A stretch of 35,377 nucleotides of DNA from Bacteroidales bacterium. GTDB taxonomy: Bacteria; Bacteroidota; Bacteroidia; Bacteroidales; UBA932. The notes under the pieces are model-generated. The model saw only the letters and a list, made by a program, of their open reading frames with translations, searched no databases and was not told the DNA's origin. Of the stretch, positions 16,821 through 25,234 are shown piece after piece. Position 1 is the stretch's first letter. Each line of letters opens with the position of its first letter. The stretch spans positions 1 to 35,377 of the forward strand of contig SUYU01000016.1 in the NCBI GenBank assembly GCA_015060245.1, given 5' to 3'. Both the position numbers and the translations under genes were made by a program.

Positions 16821-17420
16821 TTACCTGCTCTCCATAAACTTTTGCAATTCTGTATAGAGCCTCTGCACGGGGAGTCCCATTACATTGAAATATGAACCCT
16901 CAATACGGCTTATTCCAATATGACCGATCCACTCCTGCACCCCGTAGGCTCCAGCCTTGTCGTATGGTCTGTAATTTTCGATATAATAGTCAAGTTCTTC
17001 ATCAGAAAGTTCATTGAAGAATACCTTTGTGGTTACAGAAAATGAATCCTCTTTTTCTCTGCTTCTAATGCAAACTCCAGTAATTACAGTGTGGGTATTA
17101 CTCTGAAGCATCTTGAGCATCTGCATTGCATTTTCCTTATCAGATGGCTTGCCAAGAATTTTACCATCGCACATGACCATTGTATCAGCAGTAATGATTA
17201 TCTCATCATCTTCAAGTTCCCTATGGAAACCATAAGATTTGCCCTTTGCAAGATATTCAGGGACTAAATTTACATCAAGGCCATCTGGAACAACCTCCTG
17301 AAAGTTATTGCGGGTATCGATTGTAAAATTAAGGTCCAGCCCCTCCATAAGTTCCTTTCTACGTGGAGAGGCAGAAGCCAGAATTATCCTTTTAGATTTA
17401 ATAAGTTCATTAAGAATCAT
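16821..17420 (-). CDS. maf: Maf-family nucleoside triphosphate pyrophosphatase
   Basis: The 199-residue protein shows the Maf signature I-I-L-A-S-A-S-P-R-R-K-E-L at residues 12-24. It also has I-I-T-A-D-T-M-V with the catalytic aspartate, G-K-P-S-D, H-x-V-I-T-G-V, and Y-D-K-A-G-A-Y-G-V-Q-E-W near the end. Maf proteins hydrolyse non-canonical or modified dTTP/UTP/CTP to monophosphates, a house-cleaning role. I start at the ATG at 17418-17420 because homologues begin a few residues before I-I-L-A-S. The in-frame TTG at 17448-17450 would add ten poorly conserved residues. It is the third gene of the DUF2520-kdsC-maf set, a conserved neighbourhood in Bacteroidales, and converges with the TPR gene 11 bases away. 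Confidence 0.92.
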   Translation of the reverse strand: MILNELIKSKRIILASASPRRKELMEGLDLNFTIDTRNNFQEVVPDGLDVNLVPEYLAKGKSYGFHRELEDDEIIITADTMVMCDGKILGKPSDKENAMQMLKMLQSNTHTVITGVCIRSREKEDSFSVTTKVFFNELSDEELDYYIENYRPYDKAGAYGVQEWIGHIGISRIEGSYFNVMGLPVQRLYTELQKFMESR

Positions 17421-17471
17421 ATTCAGAAGCAAATTTGAAAATTTACCCAAATTAACAGATAAATGAAATGA

Positions 17472-18002
17472 TTAACCCGAATATGCAACCGGATCAAACA
17501 CCCATTTACCCTGAACTTTAAGAACCTGCTCAATCAGATCCCTCACACATCCCTTTCCACCATTGAATTGAGACACGTAATCGCATACCTCCTTAACCTC
17601 TGGAACGGCATCTGCAGGGCAAACGGCAAGTCCGCAAATCTTTAAAATAGGAATATCAGGCAGATCATCACCAACAAAGGCCACCTCTGAAGGTTCAAGG
17701 CCATTTCTCTTGCAAAAATCAAGAAAATCAGGAACTTTATCCCTACTCTTAAGGTAAATGTCCTCCTCCCTCACTCCTATTCCCAAAAATCTCTTCTTGA
17801 TTGACTCTGAACTGCCGCCTGTTACTATTGCAGTCTTATAACCTTTCAAATATGCCATTCTCAATCCAAAACCATCTTTTGAATCATATACCCTTATCAG
17901 GTCACCGCTTGCCGTACCAATTACACCACCATCAGTAAAGACACCATCCACATCAAATGCGAATCCCTTGATATTGGCCAATTTAACTTTATAATTACTC
18001 AT
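17472..18002 (-). CDS. kdsC: KdsC-like HAD-family phosphatase (3-deoxy-D-manno-octulosonate-8-phosphate phosphatase)
   Basis: The 176-residue protein is a capless HAD phosphatase. Motif I is F-D-V-D-G-V-F-T-D-G with catalytic aspartates D17 and D19; motif II is V-T-G-G-S-S; motif III lysine is in S-R-D-K; motif IV is G-D-D-L-P-D. This pattern and length match KdsC, which removes phosphate from KDO-8-phosphate during lipopolysaccharide core synthesis and acts as a tetramer. The ATG at 18000-18002 is preferred over the TTG two codons earlier. Genes upstream (DUF2520) and downstream (maf) are on the same strand with small gaps. No other KDO gene is present here, so the substrate rests on family similarity. 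Confidence 0.88.
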   Translation of the reverse strand: MSNYKVKLANIKGFAFDVDGVFTDGGVIGTASGDLIRVYDSKDGFGLRMAYLKGYKTAIVTGGSSESIKKRFLGIGVREEDIYLKSRDKVPDFLDFCKRNGLEPSEVAFVGDDLPDIPILKICGLAVCPADAVPEVKEVCDYVSQFNGGKGCVRDLIEQVLKVQGKWVFDPVAYSG

Positions 18003-18031
18003 AATCAAACAATTTTGTCAATTATATAAAT

Positions 18032-18838
18032 TTAAAAATTAATCTTCTCTTTTCTATATTTCTCAATTATTCCTCCCGACAATATCTCATACATCCTGGC
18101 CTGTTCCTCCAATCCTCTCTCCTTAAGCAGGGCAATATGTTTGTTCAGTGTCTCCATATCTTTTCTCAATGCAGGACCTGTCTGGGCCTTTGATGGAGTA
18201 TGAAGAAAGGCTTTTCTTACAGTCTCTATTGCTGAAGGCAGCAAGAAAGTAAAATCGGGATGTGCAATATCATACGCCATAGAGAGCATATAGTTGATAA
18301 AATTTGTTGCGAATACTGCAGCAGTATGCATCTGGAGGCGTTTTTGTGATGAATAGAAATTATATTCCGCCTTTAGTGAGGTGGCAAGAGCGGCAAGAAT
18401 CTCCTTTCCATCATTTGTCGGGGCCTCCAAAAGGAAAGGCACCATCTTTATATCAAGATCCTTGTTCATGCTCAATGTCATCAGAGGATAGAATACTCCG
18501 CAATTGCCAATGCCGGCATCTGAAAGAATTGAAATATCAGTTGCGCCACTGGTATGTACAATCAATTTGAATTTTCCGGCATAATCCTTAATTGCTTCTG
18601 CAACTGATGATATTGCCGAGTCACTCACAGCAATGACAAGTATGTCACTCTCCGGAACAAGAGAGTAATCAGTTACTGCTATGGCATCACTCCTATGCTT
18701 CTTGAGGGCACGTACAACCTTGTCGGCCTTCTCAAAAGACCTGGTGCACACACAATTTATAGTATGGCCGGCGGCCTGGAATGCCAAAGCAAACCTGAAT
18801 GCAACATTTCCGGCTCCAATTATACTTATCCGATACAT
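18032..18838 (-). CDS. Rossmann-fold DUF2520 protein (F420/NADP oxidoreductase-like)
   Basis: The 268-residue protein opens with a dinucleotide-binding fold: I-S-I-I-G-A-G-N-V-A at residues 4-13, then S-D-I-L-V-I-A-V-S-D and H-T-S-G-A. The C-terminal helical half (DUF2520) holds Q-K-R-L-Q-M-H-T-A-A-V-F-A-T-N-F-x-N. The arrangement resembles 6-phosphogluconate dehydrogenase-like and ketopantoate reductase-like enzymes, so an NAD(P)-dependent reductase acting on an unknown substrate is likely. It is followed by kdsC after 29 bases. The ATG at 18836-18838 begins only four residues before the fold, so it is secure. Confidence 0.88.
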   Translation of the reverse strand: MYRISIIGAGNVAFRFALAFQAAGHTINCVCTRSFEKADKVVRALKKHRSDAIAVTDYSLVPESDILVIAVSDSAISSVAEAIKDYAGKFKLIVHTSGATDISILSDAGIGNCGVFYPLMTLSMNKDLDIKMVPFLLEAPTNDGKEILAALATSLKAEYNFYSSQKRLQMHTAAVFATNFINYMLSMAYDIAHPDFTFLLPSAIETVRKAFLHTPSKAQTGPALRKDMETLNKHIALLKERGLEEQARMYEILSGGIIEKYRKEKINF

Positions 18839-18847
18839 TTTTTATTA

Positions 18848-18855
18848 CAAAATTA
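18848..18855 (-). promoter_or_regulatory. Possible -7 element for the DUF2520-kdsC-maf operon
   Basis: The complement of 18848-18855 reads TAATTTTG, which matches TAnnTTTG. There is no TTTG at the usual distance upstream. If used, transcription would begin only about five bases before the start codon. Confidence 0.3.
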
Positions 18856-18866
18856 GTCTATTTTCG

Positions 18867-18874
18867 TAAATTTG
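18867..18874 (+). promoter_or_regulatory. Possible -7 element for the first propeller lipoprotein gene
   Basis: TAAATTTG at 18867-18874 matches the TAnnTTTG consensus. The -33 region around 18844-18848 lacks TTTG. The leader would be about 80 bases to the start chosen at 18961. Confidence 0.4.
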
Positions 18875-18960
18875 ACATACTTTTCAAAATCAAATATTCC
18901 AACAGCACATGACTAAATAATTAAATCATGATACATAAATTACTGACCTCTCTTTATAAC

Positions 18961-20121
18961 ATGAAAATGAATACAGTCATTGTTGCAGCATTTTCAGAAT
19001 TTTTTCTTGTAGTCAGTGGTTGCACCACTTATTCAACGGACGCTGAAAACAGATATCATGAAATTGATGTTGTATCTGCTTTATATGAACAGGAGATTGT
19101 TAATCTGAGTAATTATGTAGAAGAATTGGAGTATATCCCAATTGAAACCAATAATGAGTTCCTGTTGTCAAATATAGCCAGAATTTCGCCATGTGATGAC
19201 TATTTGGCCATTTCTTGCTTTATAACACAACAGGTATACCAAATATCAAATGACGGAAAATTAATCAAATCAATTGGAAGAAGAGGAAATGCCAAGAATG
19301 AATATAGAGCAGTAGGTAAACTTGGCACTACGCCTGAATCAATCATTGTTTTTATGGGCACCAAGATAATCTCTTTTTCTGCTTCAACCGGAGAGATTCA
19401 ACAGGTAATATTCCCCGATGATATAGAGGATGTCAAGATTTTTGGTGGTTTTGCATTATGTGGAAAAGACTCCATTGCCATTCTTCATAACATGAATGAG
19501 GGTGAAAATTATATTTCAATAGTAAATGACAAATCAACAGAGGTGCAAAGAATCAAATTGTGGGATACAAAGAAGAGAAAAGTTGAGGTACCAATGCCTA
19601 CAGGGGGCATAATGAAATTGGAATGGACATATATGTCCACACTTTATAATGTTAATGATACATTGAGAGTAACAAATGATTTTATAGATACCATATTCAC
19701 TTACAGCGATGGCAAGTTGCTGCCTCATATAGTATTTGACTATGGCAAACTTGGAAATAAACGTTTTGAGCCTAAACTTAATACAGAATTGGCGTTCACC
19801 AGTACCAAAGTGAAGGAAACAAATAATTTGTTGCTGTTTGAAAATCTTGACGGTGACAAATTTTTATATGATAAAACCAATGGTACTGCCAGGAAAATCA
19901 AGAAATTTGAGGGCTCAAATTATCAGGGTTTTACCAATGATATAGACAATGGCATTCCATTCTGGCCTGTAGCAGTCACTTCAGACAAGATGTACTCATT
20001 CATGAGTGCCGATGTATTCATTGAAGAGGCTGCAAAAAGCGACTCAGAAAAGATGAAGCAGGTTGCAGCAACAATTACCGAAGAGAGCAATCCGGTTATA
20101 ATAGTTGCCACATTGAAATAG
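18961..20121 (+). CDS. 6-bladed beta-propeller lipoprotein A (BF3164/DUF5128-like)
   Basis: With the ATG at 18961 the protein has 386 residues and a 20-residue lipoprotein signal ending V-S-G-C, so the mature protein is probably anchored by an acylated cysteine. This start matches the lengths of its two downstream paralogues; an ATG at 18928 would add eleven residues. The mature part has the beta-propeller pattern of this Bacteroidota family: L-E-Y-I-P-I-E-T-x-x-x-x-L-L-S near the front, then Y-Q-I-S-x-D-G-K-L-I-K-S-I-G-R-R-G-x-A-K-N-E-Y, and a tail with G-F-T-N-D-I-D-N-G-x-P-F-W-P and E-E-S-N-P-V. Function of the family is unknown; a surface or periplasmic binding role is inference. No catalytic motif is seen. 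Confidence 0.82.
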   Translation: MKMNTVIVAAFSEFFLVVSGCTTYSTDAENRYHEIDVVSALYEQEIVNLSNYVEELEYIPIETNNEFLLSNIARISPCDDYLAISCFITQQVYQISNDGKLIKSIGRRGNAKNEYRAVGKLGTTPESIIVFMGTKIISFSASTGEIQQVIFPDDIEDVKIFGGFALCGKDSIAILHNMNEGENYISIVNDKSTEVQRIKLWDTKKRKVEVPMPTGGIMKLEWTYMSTLYNVNDTLRVTNDFIDTIFTYSDGKLLPHIVFDYGKLGNKRFEPKLNTELAFTSTKVKETNNLLLFENLDGDKFLYDKTNGTARKIKKFEGSNYQGFTNDIDNGIPFWPVAVTSDKMYSFMSADVFIEEAAKSDSEKMKQVAATITEESNPVIIVATLK

Positions 20122-20167
20122 GGAAAATATAGAATAGTTCATCTTGATGATAAGTCTGTGATGAGTC

Positions 20168-20196
20168 TCATTTGCCAAGCAAATTATGGCAAATGA
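20168..20196 (+). terminator. Hairpin after propeller gene A (possible weak terminator)
   Basis: A perfect 9-bp inverted repeat (TCATTTGCC at 20168-20176 and its complement at 20188-20196) surrounds an 11-base loop. The following bases are only moderately T-rich, so termination may be incomplete. It lies just upstream of the promoter for gene B. Confidence 0.45.
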
Positions 20197-20220
20197 AGCC
20201 GTTTGTATTTAATCAAGTTA

Positions 20221-20251
20221 TTTGAATTTGAATTAATTAATTCTAAATTTG
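20221..20251 (+). promoter_or_regulatory. Bacteroidota-type promoter for propeller gene B
   Basis: TTTG at 20221-20224, a 19-base spacer, and TAAATTTG at 20244-20251 form a full match to the consensus. The start site would be near 20257, downstream of the in-frame TTG at 20203. That rules out the long N-terminal extension of gene B and supports the ATG at 20278. Confidence 0.75.
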
Positions 20252-20277
20252 TACCATATACCAATAAAATAATGTTT

Positions 20278-21474
20278 ATGAAATCATTCAAATCCATTTT
20301 CTGTATCCTCACACTCACGGTGTTTGTGTTAGGAATCAGCAGTTGCAATTCAGGCAATAAAGCGTCCCTTAATTCCGATGAGTATGTAATTGATTTTGCA
20401 TCAACACTCAATAATGAATCATCAGTTGATTTGGGCACTTATGTCTCTGAAATCAAATATATTCCAATCGAGACCAATGACACCTTTCTCCTTGCAGACA
20501 TCAAGGCATTCCACGCAGGAGATGATTACCTGTATGTGTCGTGCAGGGAGACTCAAAGTCTTTACCAATTGTCACATCAGGGTAAACTGGTAAAGAAAAT
20601 AGGTAACCGCGGAAGGGCAAAAAATGAGTACATGGCAATCAGATCATTATATTCAGACAAGTCATCTGTCACACTTGAATATGGAAGTAAATTTATAACC
20701 TACAATGCAGTTTCGGGTGAAATAGAACGTATTTGTGAAACATCTGATATTGCAGATGTAAATAATTTCAATTCAGTTTTATTCCTTGACAATGGTTCTT
20801 TTGCAATTCTCAATGCCGATAAAAAGAGTGCAGAGAACAGGCTTTTGATTATTGGCAGCAATAATCAAATTATTGACAGTTCCATTGTATTTGACACACA
20901 GAGAAGATTGGTCAGAACTTCTGTCCCTGCACAAAATATTGTTTCAATGAACGGTCCAGCCCCTGACAAGCCTTTTGTTGAGATGACACTCCCATGGCAA
21001 TATTCTCCAAAACTCTCTTTATATAATGGAAAGATACAGGTTATATCACCATTTATGGATACAATACTTGTATATAATGGCACAGAGCAACACCCTTATG
21101 CAACTGTTGATTATGCCAATATAACAGAAGAACAACGCTTTGAACCAACAATCAACGTAGAATACGTTATTGACGTCAGTTCAAAAATGGAGACTGGGAA
21201 ATTCATCATTTTCAAAAATTTAAAGGGCGACAAATACTTGTTTGACAAAGAGAGCGGCAATACATGCAGACTTGAAAATGGCTTGAATGACAATATTGAA
21301 AATGGTGAGCCTTTCTGGCCTGATTATATTATAGGCAACAAGATGTACCGCATTGTCAGTGCAGACCTCTTCATTGAAGAGGCTGAAAAGAGCAACTCAC
21401 AGAAGATGAAAGATGTTGCCGCAACACTTACAGAAGAGAGCAATCCGGTGATTGTGGTGGCAACACTAAAATAA
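20278..21474 (+). CDS. 6-bladed beta-propeller lipoprotein B
   Basis: The protein has 398 residues when started at the ATG at 20278 (ATG 20272 is possible, two residues longer). The lipoprotein signal ends G-I-S-S-C. It shares with gene A the V-S-E-I-K-Y-I-P-I-E-T-N-x-x-F-L-L block, the K-x-I-G-N-R-G-R-A-K-N-E-Y block, and the C-terminal P-F-W-P...F-I-E-E-A...E-E-S-N-P-V tail. The middle is clearly diverged from A and C. It has its own strong promoter and follows a hairpin, so it can be transcribed apart from gene A. Likely exported and lipid-anchored; the ligand is unknown. Confidence 0.82.
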   Translation: MKSFKSIFCILTLTVFVLGISSCNSGNKASLNSDEYVIDFASTLNNESSVDLGTYVSEIKYIPIETNDTFLLADIKAFHAGDDYLYVSCRETQSLYQLSHQGKLVKKIGNRGRAKNEYMAIRSLYSDKSSVTLEYGSKFITYNAVSGEIERICETSDIADVNNFNSVLFLDNGSFAILNADKKSAENRLLIIGSNNQIIDSSIVFDTQRRLVRTSVPAQNIVSMNGPAPDKPFVEMTLPWQYSPKLSLYNGKIQVISPFMDTILVYNGTEQHPYATVDYANITEEQRFEPTINVEYVIDVSSKMETGKFIIFKNLKGDKYLFDKESGNTCRLENGLNDNIENGEPFWPDYIIGNKMYRIVSADLFIEEAEKSNSQKMKDVAATLTEESNPVIVVATLK

Positions 21475-21536
21475 ACGAATGGGGGTAGTATAATTCTTTT
21501 AATAATTTTATTTTTATTAACTCTACTTATTGCAAT

Positions 21537-22697
21537 ATGAAATGGAATAAACTGATATTTTTATCAATATCTTTTCTCTTCTTTATAAACTATGGTTGTA
21601 CTTCAAATTCTGAAAATAATGATGATATATACCATATAATAGATATTGAATCTGCTTTTAACAATGATGTTATTGTAAATCTGAGTGAGTTTGTATCAGA
21701 TCTGCAGTATATTCCAATAGAAACTAAAAGTGATTTTCTAGTATCTGATATCGACAAAATAACTGTTAGTAATGATTATATCTATTTTTGCTGCAAGTGG
21801 TCACAACAAGTTTATCAAATTGATTCAGATGGCAAATTCATTAGAAAAGTTGGTCAAAGGGGAAGAGCTAAAAATGAATATAGAGCGGTAACAAACTTAT
21901 ATTCAAATCCTGAATCGATTATTGTATTTTTTGGCAGAAAGATACTTTATTTTTCTACCAAAACCGGTGAAATTGAAAAAGTTATTACTCCCGACAACTT
22001 TGTAGACATCAATCACTTTACAGGCTTTTCCCAGATTGGCAATGGCTCATCGGTTATTCTTTACACCAAAGAAAAAGAAAATTTCCTTACAGTTATTAAT
22101 AGTGAATCTGTTCAAATTAATACCAGAAGATTGTGGGATACTGAAAAAAGGAGAGTTAATATGCCAATGCCATATGGTAAAGCACAACTGATAGAATGGA
22201 GTTACACATCGTCATTGTATAATTATAATGGAGAAACAAGAGTAACTAAAGATTTTATTGATACCATATTTACCTTTTCCGGCAGCAACCTTGTTCCATA
22301 CGCAGTATTTGATTATGGAAATCTTGAAGATGATAGATTTGAGCCGGCCCTAAATCTTGAAACTGCTTTTGATGGTTCTCAAATTCAAGAGACTAAAGAT
22401 TTTATTCTCTTCTCTACAATGATGGGGGAAGCATCATATATATACAATAAAAAGACAAAGGAGACCAAAAGGATTTCAAAATTTGAAAATTCAACTTATC
22501 AGGGTTTTACCAATGATATAGATAATGGTATTCCATTCTGGCCAGTAGCAGTCACTTCAGACAAGATGTACTCATTTATGAGTGCCGATATATTCATTGA
22601 AGAGGCTGAAAAGAGCAATTCACAGAAGATGAAAGATGTTGCCGCAACACTTACAGAAGAGAGCAATCCGGTGATTGTGGTGGCAACACTTAAATAG
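21537..22697 (+). CDS. 6-bladed beta-propeller lipoprotein C
   Basis: The 386-residue protein has a lipoprotein signal ending I-N-Y-G-C at residue 21. Over most of its length it resembles protein A (for example R-R-L-W-D-T-E-K-R-R-V-N-M-P-M-P against K-L-W-D-T-K-K-R-K-V-E-V-P-M-P). Its last 33 codons, however, are almost identical in DNA to the end of gene B. It begins 62 bases after gene B with no clear promoter between, so the two may share a transcript, which ends at the hairpin at 22764. The function is unknown, as for A and B. Confidence 0.82.
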   Translation: MKWNKLIFLSISFLFFINYGCTSNSENNDDIYHIIDIESAFNNDVIVNLSEFVSDLQYIPIETKSDFLVSDIDKITVSNDYIYFCCKWSQQVYQIDSDGKFIRKVGQRGRAKNEYRAVTNLYSNPESIIVFFGRKILYFSTKTGEIEKVITPDNFVDINHFTGFSQIGNGSSVILYTKEKENFLTVINSESVQINTRRLWDTEKRRVNMPMPYGKAQLIEWSYTSSLYNYNGETRVTKDFIDTIFTFSGSNLVPYAVFDYGNLEDDRFEPALNLETAFDGSQIQETKDFILFSTMMGEASYIYNKKTKETKRISKFENSTYQGFTNDIDNGIPFWPVAVTSDKMYSFMSADIFIEEAEKSNSQKMKDVAATLTEESNPVIVVATLK

Positions 22698-22763
22698 ACT
22701 TATATATAATTCTGCCTGACTGCCCGATTTGAACAAAAAGGATTATAGGGCTATGAAAATTAG

Positions 22764-22803
22764 CAATTCCTGTTGGAGTCCGTTCCAATGGGAATTGTTT
22801 TTG
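22764..22803 (+). terminator. Rho-independent terminator after propeller gene C
   Basis: A 14-bp stem (22764-22777 with 22784-22797, two G-U wobbles in RNA) has a 6-base loop and is followed by five T residues. It lies 67 bases after the stop of gene C on the plus strand. Confidence 0.75.
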
Positions 22804-22903
22804 TGAGAAACCGGGAATATTCCAGTTTGCAATATTTTTTGCATTTTTACCATATCAATCAGGTAGTGCAAACTGTTATGATTTGACAATTATACCTATA
22901 ATT

Positions 22904-24805
22904 TTATTGGTCAATCATCTCTCGAAAAACATCAAGATATAGCCGGTAATTGTCTCCGGCAATTGTCTGTATCTCAGAAAGCATTTCCTGAAATTGGGGG
23001 TCAATTGTGTTATGGTCAAGTTTTGTGATATTCATTCCACGTGAAGCAAAATGCCCAATAATTGCCATTTTTGCAGCATTACGTGCCTGAGCGGGATTTG
23101 CAGAATTCTTTTTGCCAAGGCACACATCACACACACCGCAATCATTGTCAACATGCTGGCCAAAATAGGCTATAAGTTGCCTGCTGCGGCAAATGTTCTC
23201 TTCATTTACAAATGAAATCACGCTCTCAATCCTCTTCTTGAACATATCTTTTCTCTCATCATACCTCTTCTGCGACAGATAGAAATTGCTCTCAACAAGC
23301 CTCTCGTAATTCATTATCATCAGCGGCGTTCTTACCCTTGGAATATATTTTATGATGTGCATTCTGCTCAAGGTAATGAGTTTGTCCTTTACACCTGCTT
23401 CGCTATCAAATGTTGTCTTTGCAATGAAAGCCTCATCAATCTGCGTAATCCGTGAGAATAATCCTGTATAGAGCCTTAAGAGTGATTTTATGAATACATC
23501 GAGTTGCGCATTGCCCAACTGTACCTTGTACAACTCGTCGCGGTTTACGGTAAACATTATTTTTGAAGGGTTGTCAATCTCGTCTGTAAGTTCCCAATAC
23601 CCCTCCTGCTCAATATATTTTATGGCATAATAGGCACTTACGGAATTGAGTGAAAAGCGTCTTGCAAACTCCTGGAGATTGAATTTGTTTACACTCTCCT
23701 TACCACCTTCATAAGGAATGTTCAGATAAATGAAAACCTTCTGGTATATCTCCTTTATATATTCCATAGAAGGATAAGTAATATTATGGATTGCCCTTAA
23801 CCTCTGTATATCACTGTTGTTCCACAGCAGTGTTGTATATGAGCGTTTGCCGTCACGACCTGCACGACCAGCCTCCTGGAAATATGCCTCAAGCGATTCG
23901 GGAAGGTCATAATGGGTTACAAAGCGCACGTCAGGCTTGTCAATGCCCATTCCAAAGGCATTGGTTGCAACAATGACCCTGATTCTGCCATTTTTCCACT
24001 CGTCCTGTTTATAAGAGCGCATCTCCTTGCTCAAGCCTGCATGGTAGAAATCTGCCTGAATGTTGTTTGCCCTCAAGAATGCGGCTATCTCTTCGCTCTT
24101 CTTGCGTTCACGCACGTATATTATTCCTGTACCCTGTACACCGTTGCATATTCTGAGCATATGGCCATATTTGTCTTCAGTATTGCGTACGACATACGAG
24201 AGATTGGGTCTTTCAAAGCCGGTTGAAATTACCTTATGTTCTCCAAAGCCCAGTTTGTTGATGATATCTTCCGCTACAACTTGGGTTGCAGTTGCTGTAA
24301 GGGCAATTGTGGGGACATTGCCTATAATCTCCCTGATTGATTTGATTTCAAGATATGCCGGCCTGAAATCGTAGCCCCATTGCGAGATGCAGTGCGCTTC
24401 GTCAACAACAAGGAAATTGATGTTCATCTTTTCTGCCCTGCTCTTGAACAGATGGGTCTGAAGCCTTTCGGGAGATACGTAGAGAAATTTGTAATCTCCG
24501 TAAATGGCATTGTCAAGTGCGGCATCAATCTGCTGGTAACTCATTCCGGAGTAAACTGCAAGTGATTTAATTCCCTTGCTGTTAAGATTCTGCACCTGAT
24601 CCTTGATGAGTGCTATAAGAGGAGATACAACAAGACACAACCCGTCTCTGCTGAGAGCAGGTACCTGAAAGCATATTGACTTTCCTCCACCTGTAGGCAT
24701 AAGTGCCAATGTGTCAAATCCATCCAGCGCTGAGTTTATAATCTCCTCCTGACCCGGCCTGAATGAATCATAACCCCAATATTTGAAAAGCACGTCCCGT
24801 ATCAT
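22904..24805 (-). CDS. recQ: ATP-dependent DNA helicase RecQ
   Basis: The 633-residue protein has the RecQ helicase core: motif 0 with F-R-P-G-Q-x-x-I at residues 15-22, Walker A P-T-G-G-G-K-S at 37-43, D-E-A-H-C-I-S-Q-W-G-Y-D-F-R-P, T-A-T-A-T, and motif VI Q-E-A-G-R-A-G-R-D-G. A zinc-binding cluster (C-R-S-R...C-G-V-C-D-x-C) and a winged-helix RQC region follow. The C-terminus is short and I see no HRDC domain, so this is the compact form. RecQ unwinds DNA 3' to 5' in repair and recombination. It is a single-gene unit with its own well-matched promoter, convergent with the propeller genes. Confidence 0.95.
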   Translation of the reverse strand: MIRDVLFKYWGYDSFRPGQEEIINSALDGFDTLALMPTGGGKSICFQVPALSRDGLCLVVSPLIALIKDQVQNLNSKGIKSLAVYSGMSYQQIDAALDNAIYGDYKFLYVSPERLQTHLFKSRAEKMNINFLVVDEAHCISQWGYDFRPAYLEIKSIREIIGNVPTIALTATATQVVAEDIINKLGFGEHKVISTGFERPNLSYVVRNTEDKYGHMLRICNGVQGTGIIYVRERKKSEEIAAFLRANNIQADFYHAGLSKEMRSYKQDEWKNGRIRVIVATNAFGMGIDKPDVRFVTHYDLPESLEAYFQEAGRAGRDGKRSYTTLLWNNSDIQRLRAIHNITYPSMEYIKEIYQKVFIYLNIPYEGGKESVNKFNLQEFARRFSLNSVSAYYAIKYIEQEGYWELTDEIDNPSKIMFTVNRDELYKVQLGNAQLDVFIKSLLRLYTGLFSRITQIDEAFIAKTTFDSEAGVKDKLITLSRMHIIKYIPRVRTPLMIMNYERLVESNFYLSQKRYDERKDMFKKRIESVISFVNEENICRSRQLIAYFGQHVDNDCGVCDVCLGKKNSANPAQARNAAKMAIIGHFASRGMNITKLDHNTIDPQFQEMLSEIQTIAGDNYRLYLDVFREMIDQ

Positions 24806-24831
24806 GTCATAATCCCCCTTTCAACATTCTG

Positions 24832-24862
24832 CGAATTTACCAATAATATCCGTGGGCGCAAA
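24832..24862 (-). promoter_or_regulatory. Bacteroidota-type promoter for recQ
   Basis: On the minus strand TTTG (complement of 24859-24862) is followed after exactly 19 bases by TAAATTCG (complement of 24832-24839), one base off TAnnTTTG. The leader would be about 20 bases. Confidence 0.6.
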
Positions 24863-25234
24863 ACGACAGCCTTTATTTGCCATAAGAAAACAGATAGAAA
24901 GAGCAGTGATTAATTACATATTTAAAACTTGAAGATAATTAAGTGTACCTGAATTGTCTATAGTAATCCCAAGGCTGATAGTGCTTTTGCATTTGCTTAA
25001 ATTCAGGCAATTGATATGCAATCTTAATATAATCAGGGAGTAATGGCAGAAAAGTGCAGAAAATACGGAAAAACTGTCGGGAAAGGCATGGAATATTATG
25101 ACACTTTGGCACATAATTATTGTGGTCCAAAAATTGTAAAATAGTTTCTTGTGAAGATTAAAATGATTATCTTCGCGCACGAATTTTACGACAAGACAAA
25201 AACATAAGAATATTAACATTTTAATAATAAAATT
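24863..25234. other. Long non-coding gap upstream of pckA
   Basis: This stretch between the recQ promoter and pckA holds no convincing gene. It contains an 8-bp inverted repeat (CCTGAATT at 24948-24955, complement at 25000-25007) with a 44-base loop, and a nested TTGCAT/ATGCAA pair. These could fold in RNA, but no known RNA family is recognised. The last 70 bases hold the likely pckA promoter and an A/T-rich leader. A 101-codon minus-strand open frame crosses the region but looks spurious. Confidence 0.4.
25168..25175 (+). promoter_or_regulatory. Probable -7 element for pckA
   Basis: TATCTTCG at 25168-25175 is one base off TAnnTTTG, with a TTTCTTG stretch at 25145-25151 in the -33 position (16-base spacer). 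The leader would be about 53 bases, A-rich just before the start codon, as is common for highly expressed Bacteroidota genes. Confidence 0.4.

Noticed and set aside
17421..17450. Extension of Maf from a TTG codon
   Set aside because: Homologues begin shortly before I-I-L-A-S; the ATG at 17418-17420 fits better.
20203..20277. N-terminal extension of propeller protein B from a TTG codon
   Set aside because: A full-consensus promoter (20221-20251) lies within it, and the lipoprotein signal starts at 20278.
20122..21536. Small NVEALA-type peptide genes, often found beside propeller lipoproteins in Bacteroides
   Set aside because: The gaps between A, B and C (20122-20277, 21475-21536) hold no short open frame with a signal sequence and N-V-E-A-L-A motif.
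24914..25219. Minus-strand open frame of 101 codons upstream of pckA
   Set aside because: No recognisable domain, low-complexity composition rich in F, L, I and C, and it runs through the likely pckA promoter and leader.
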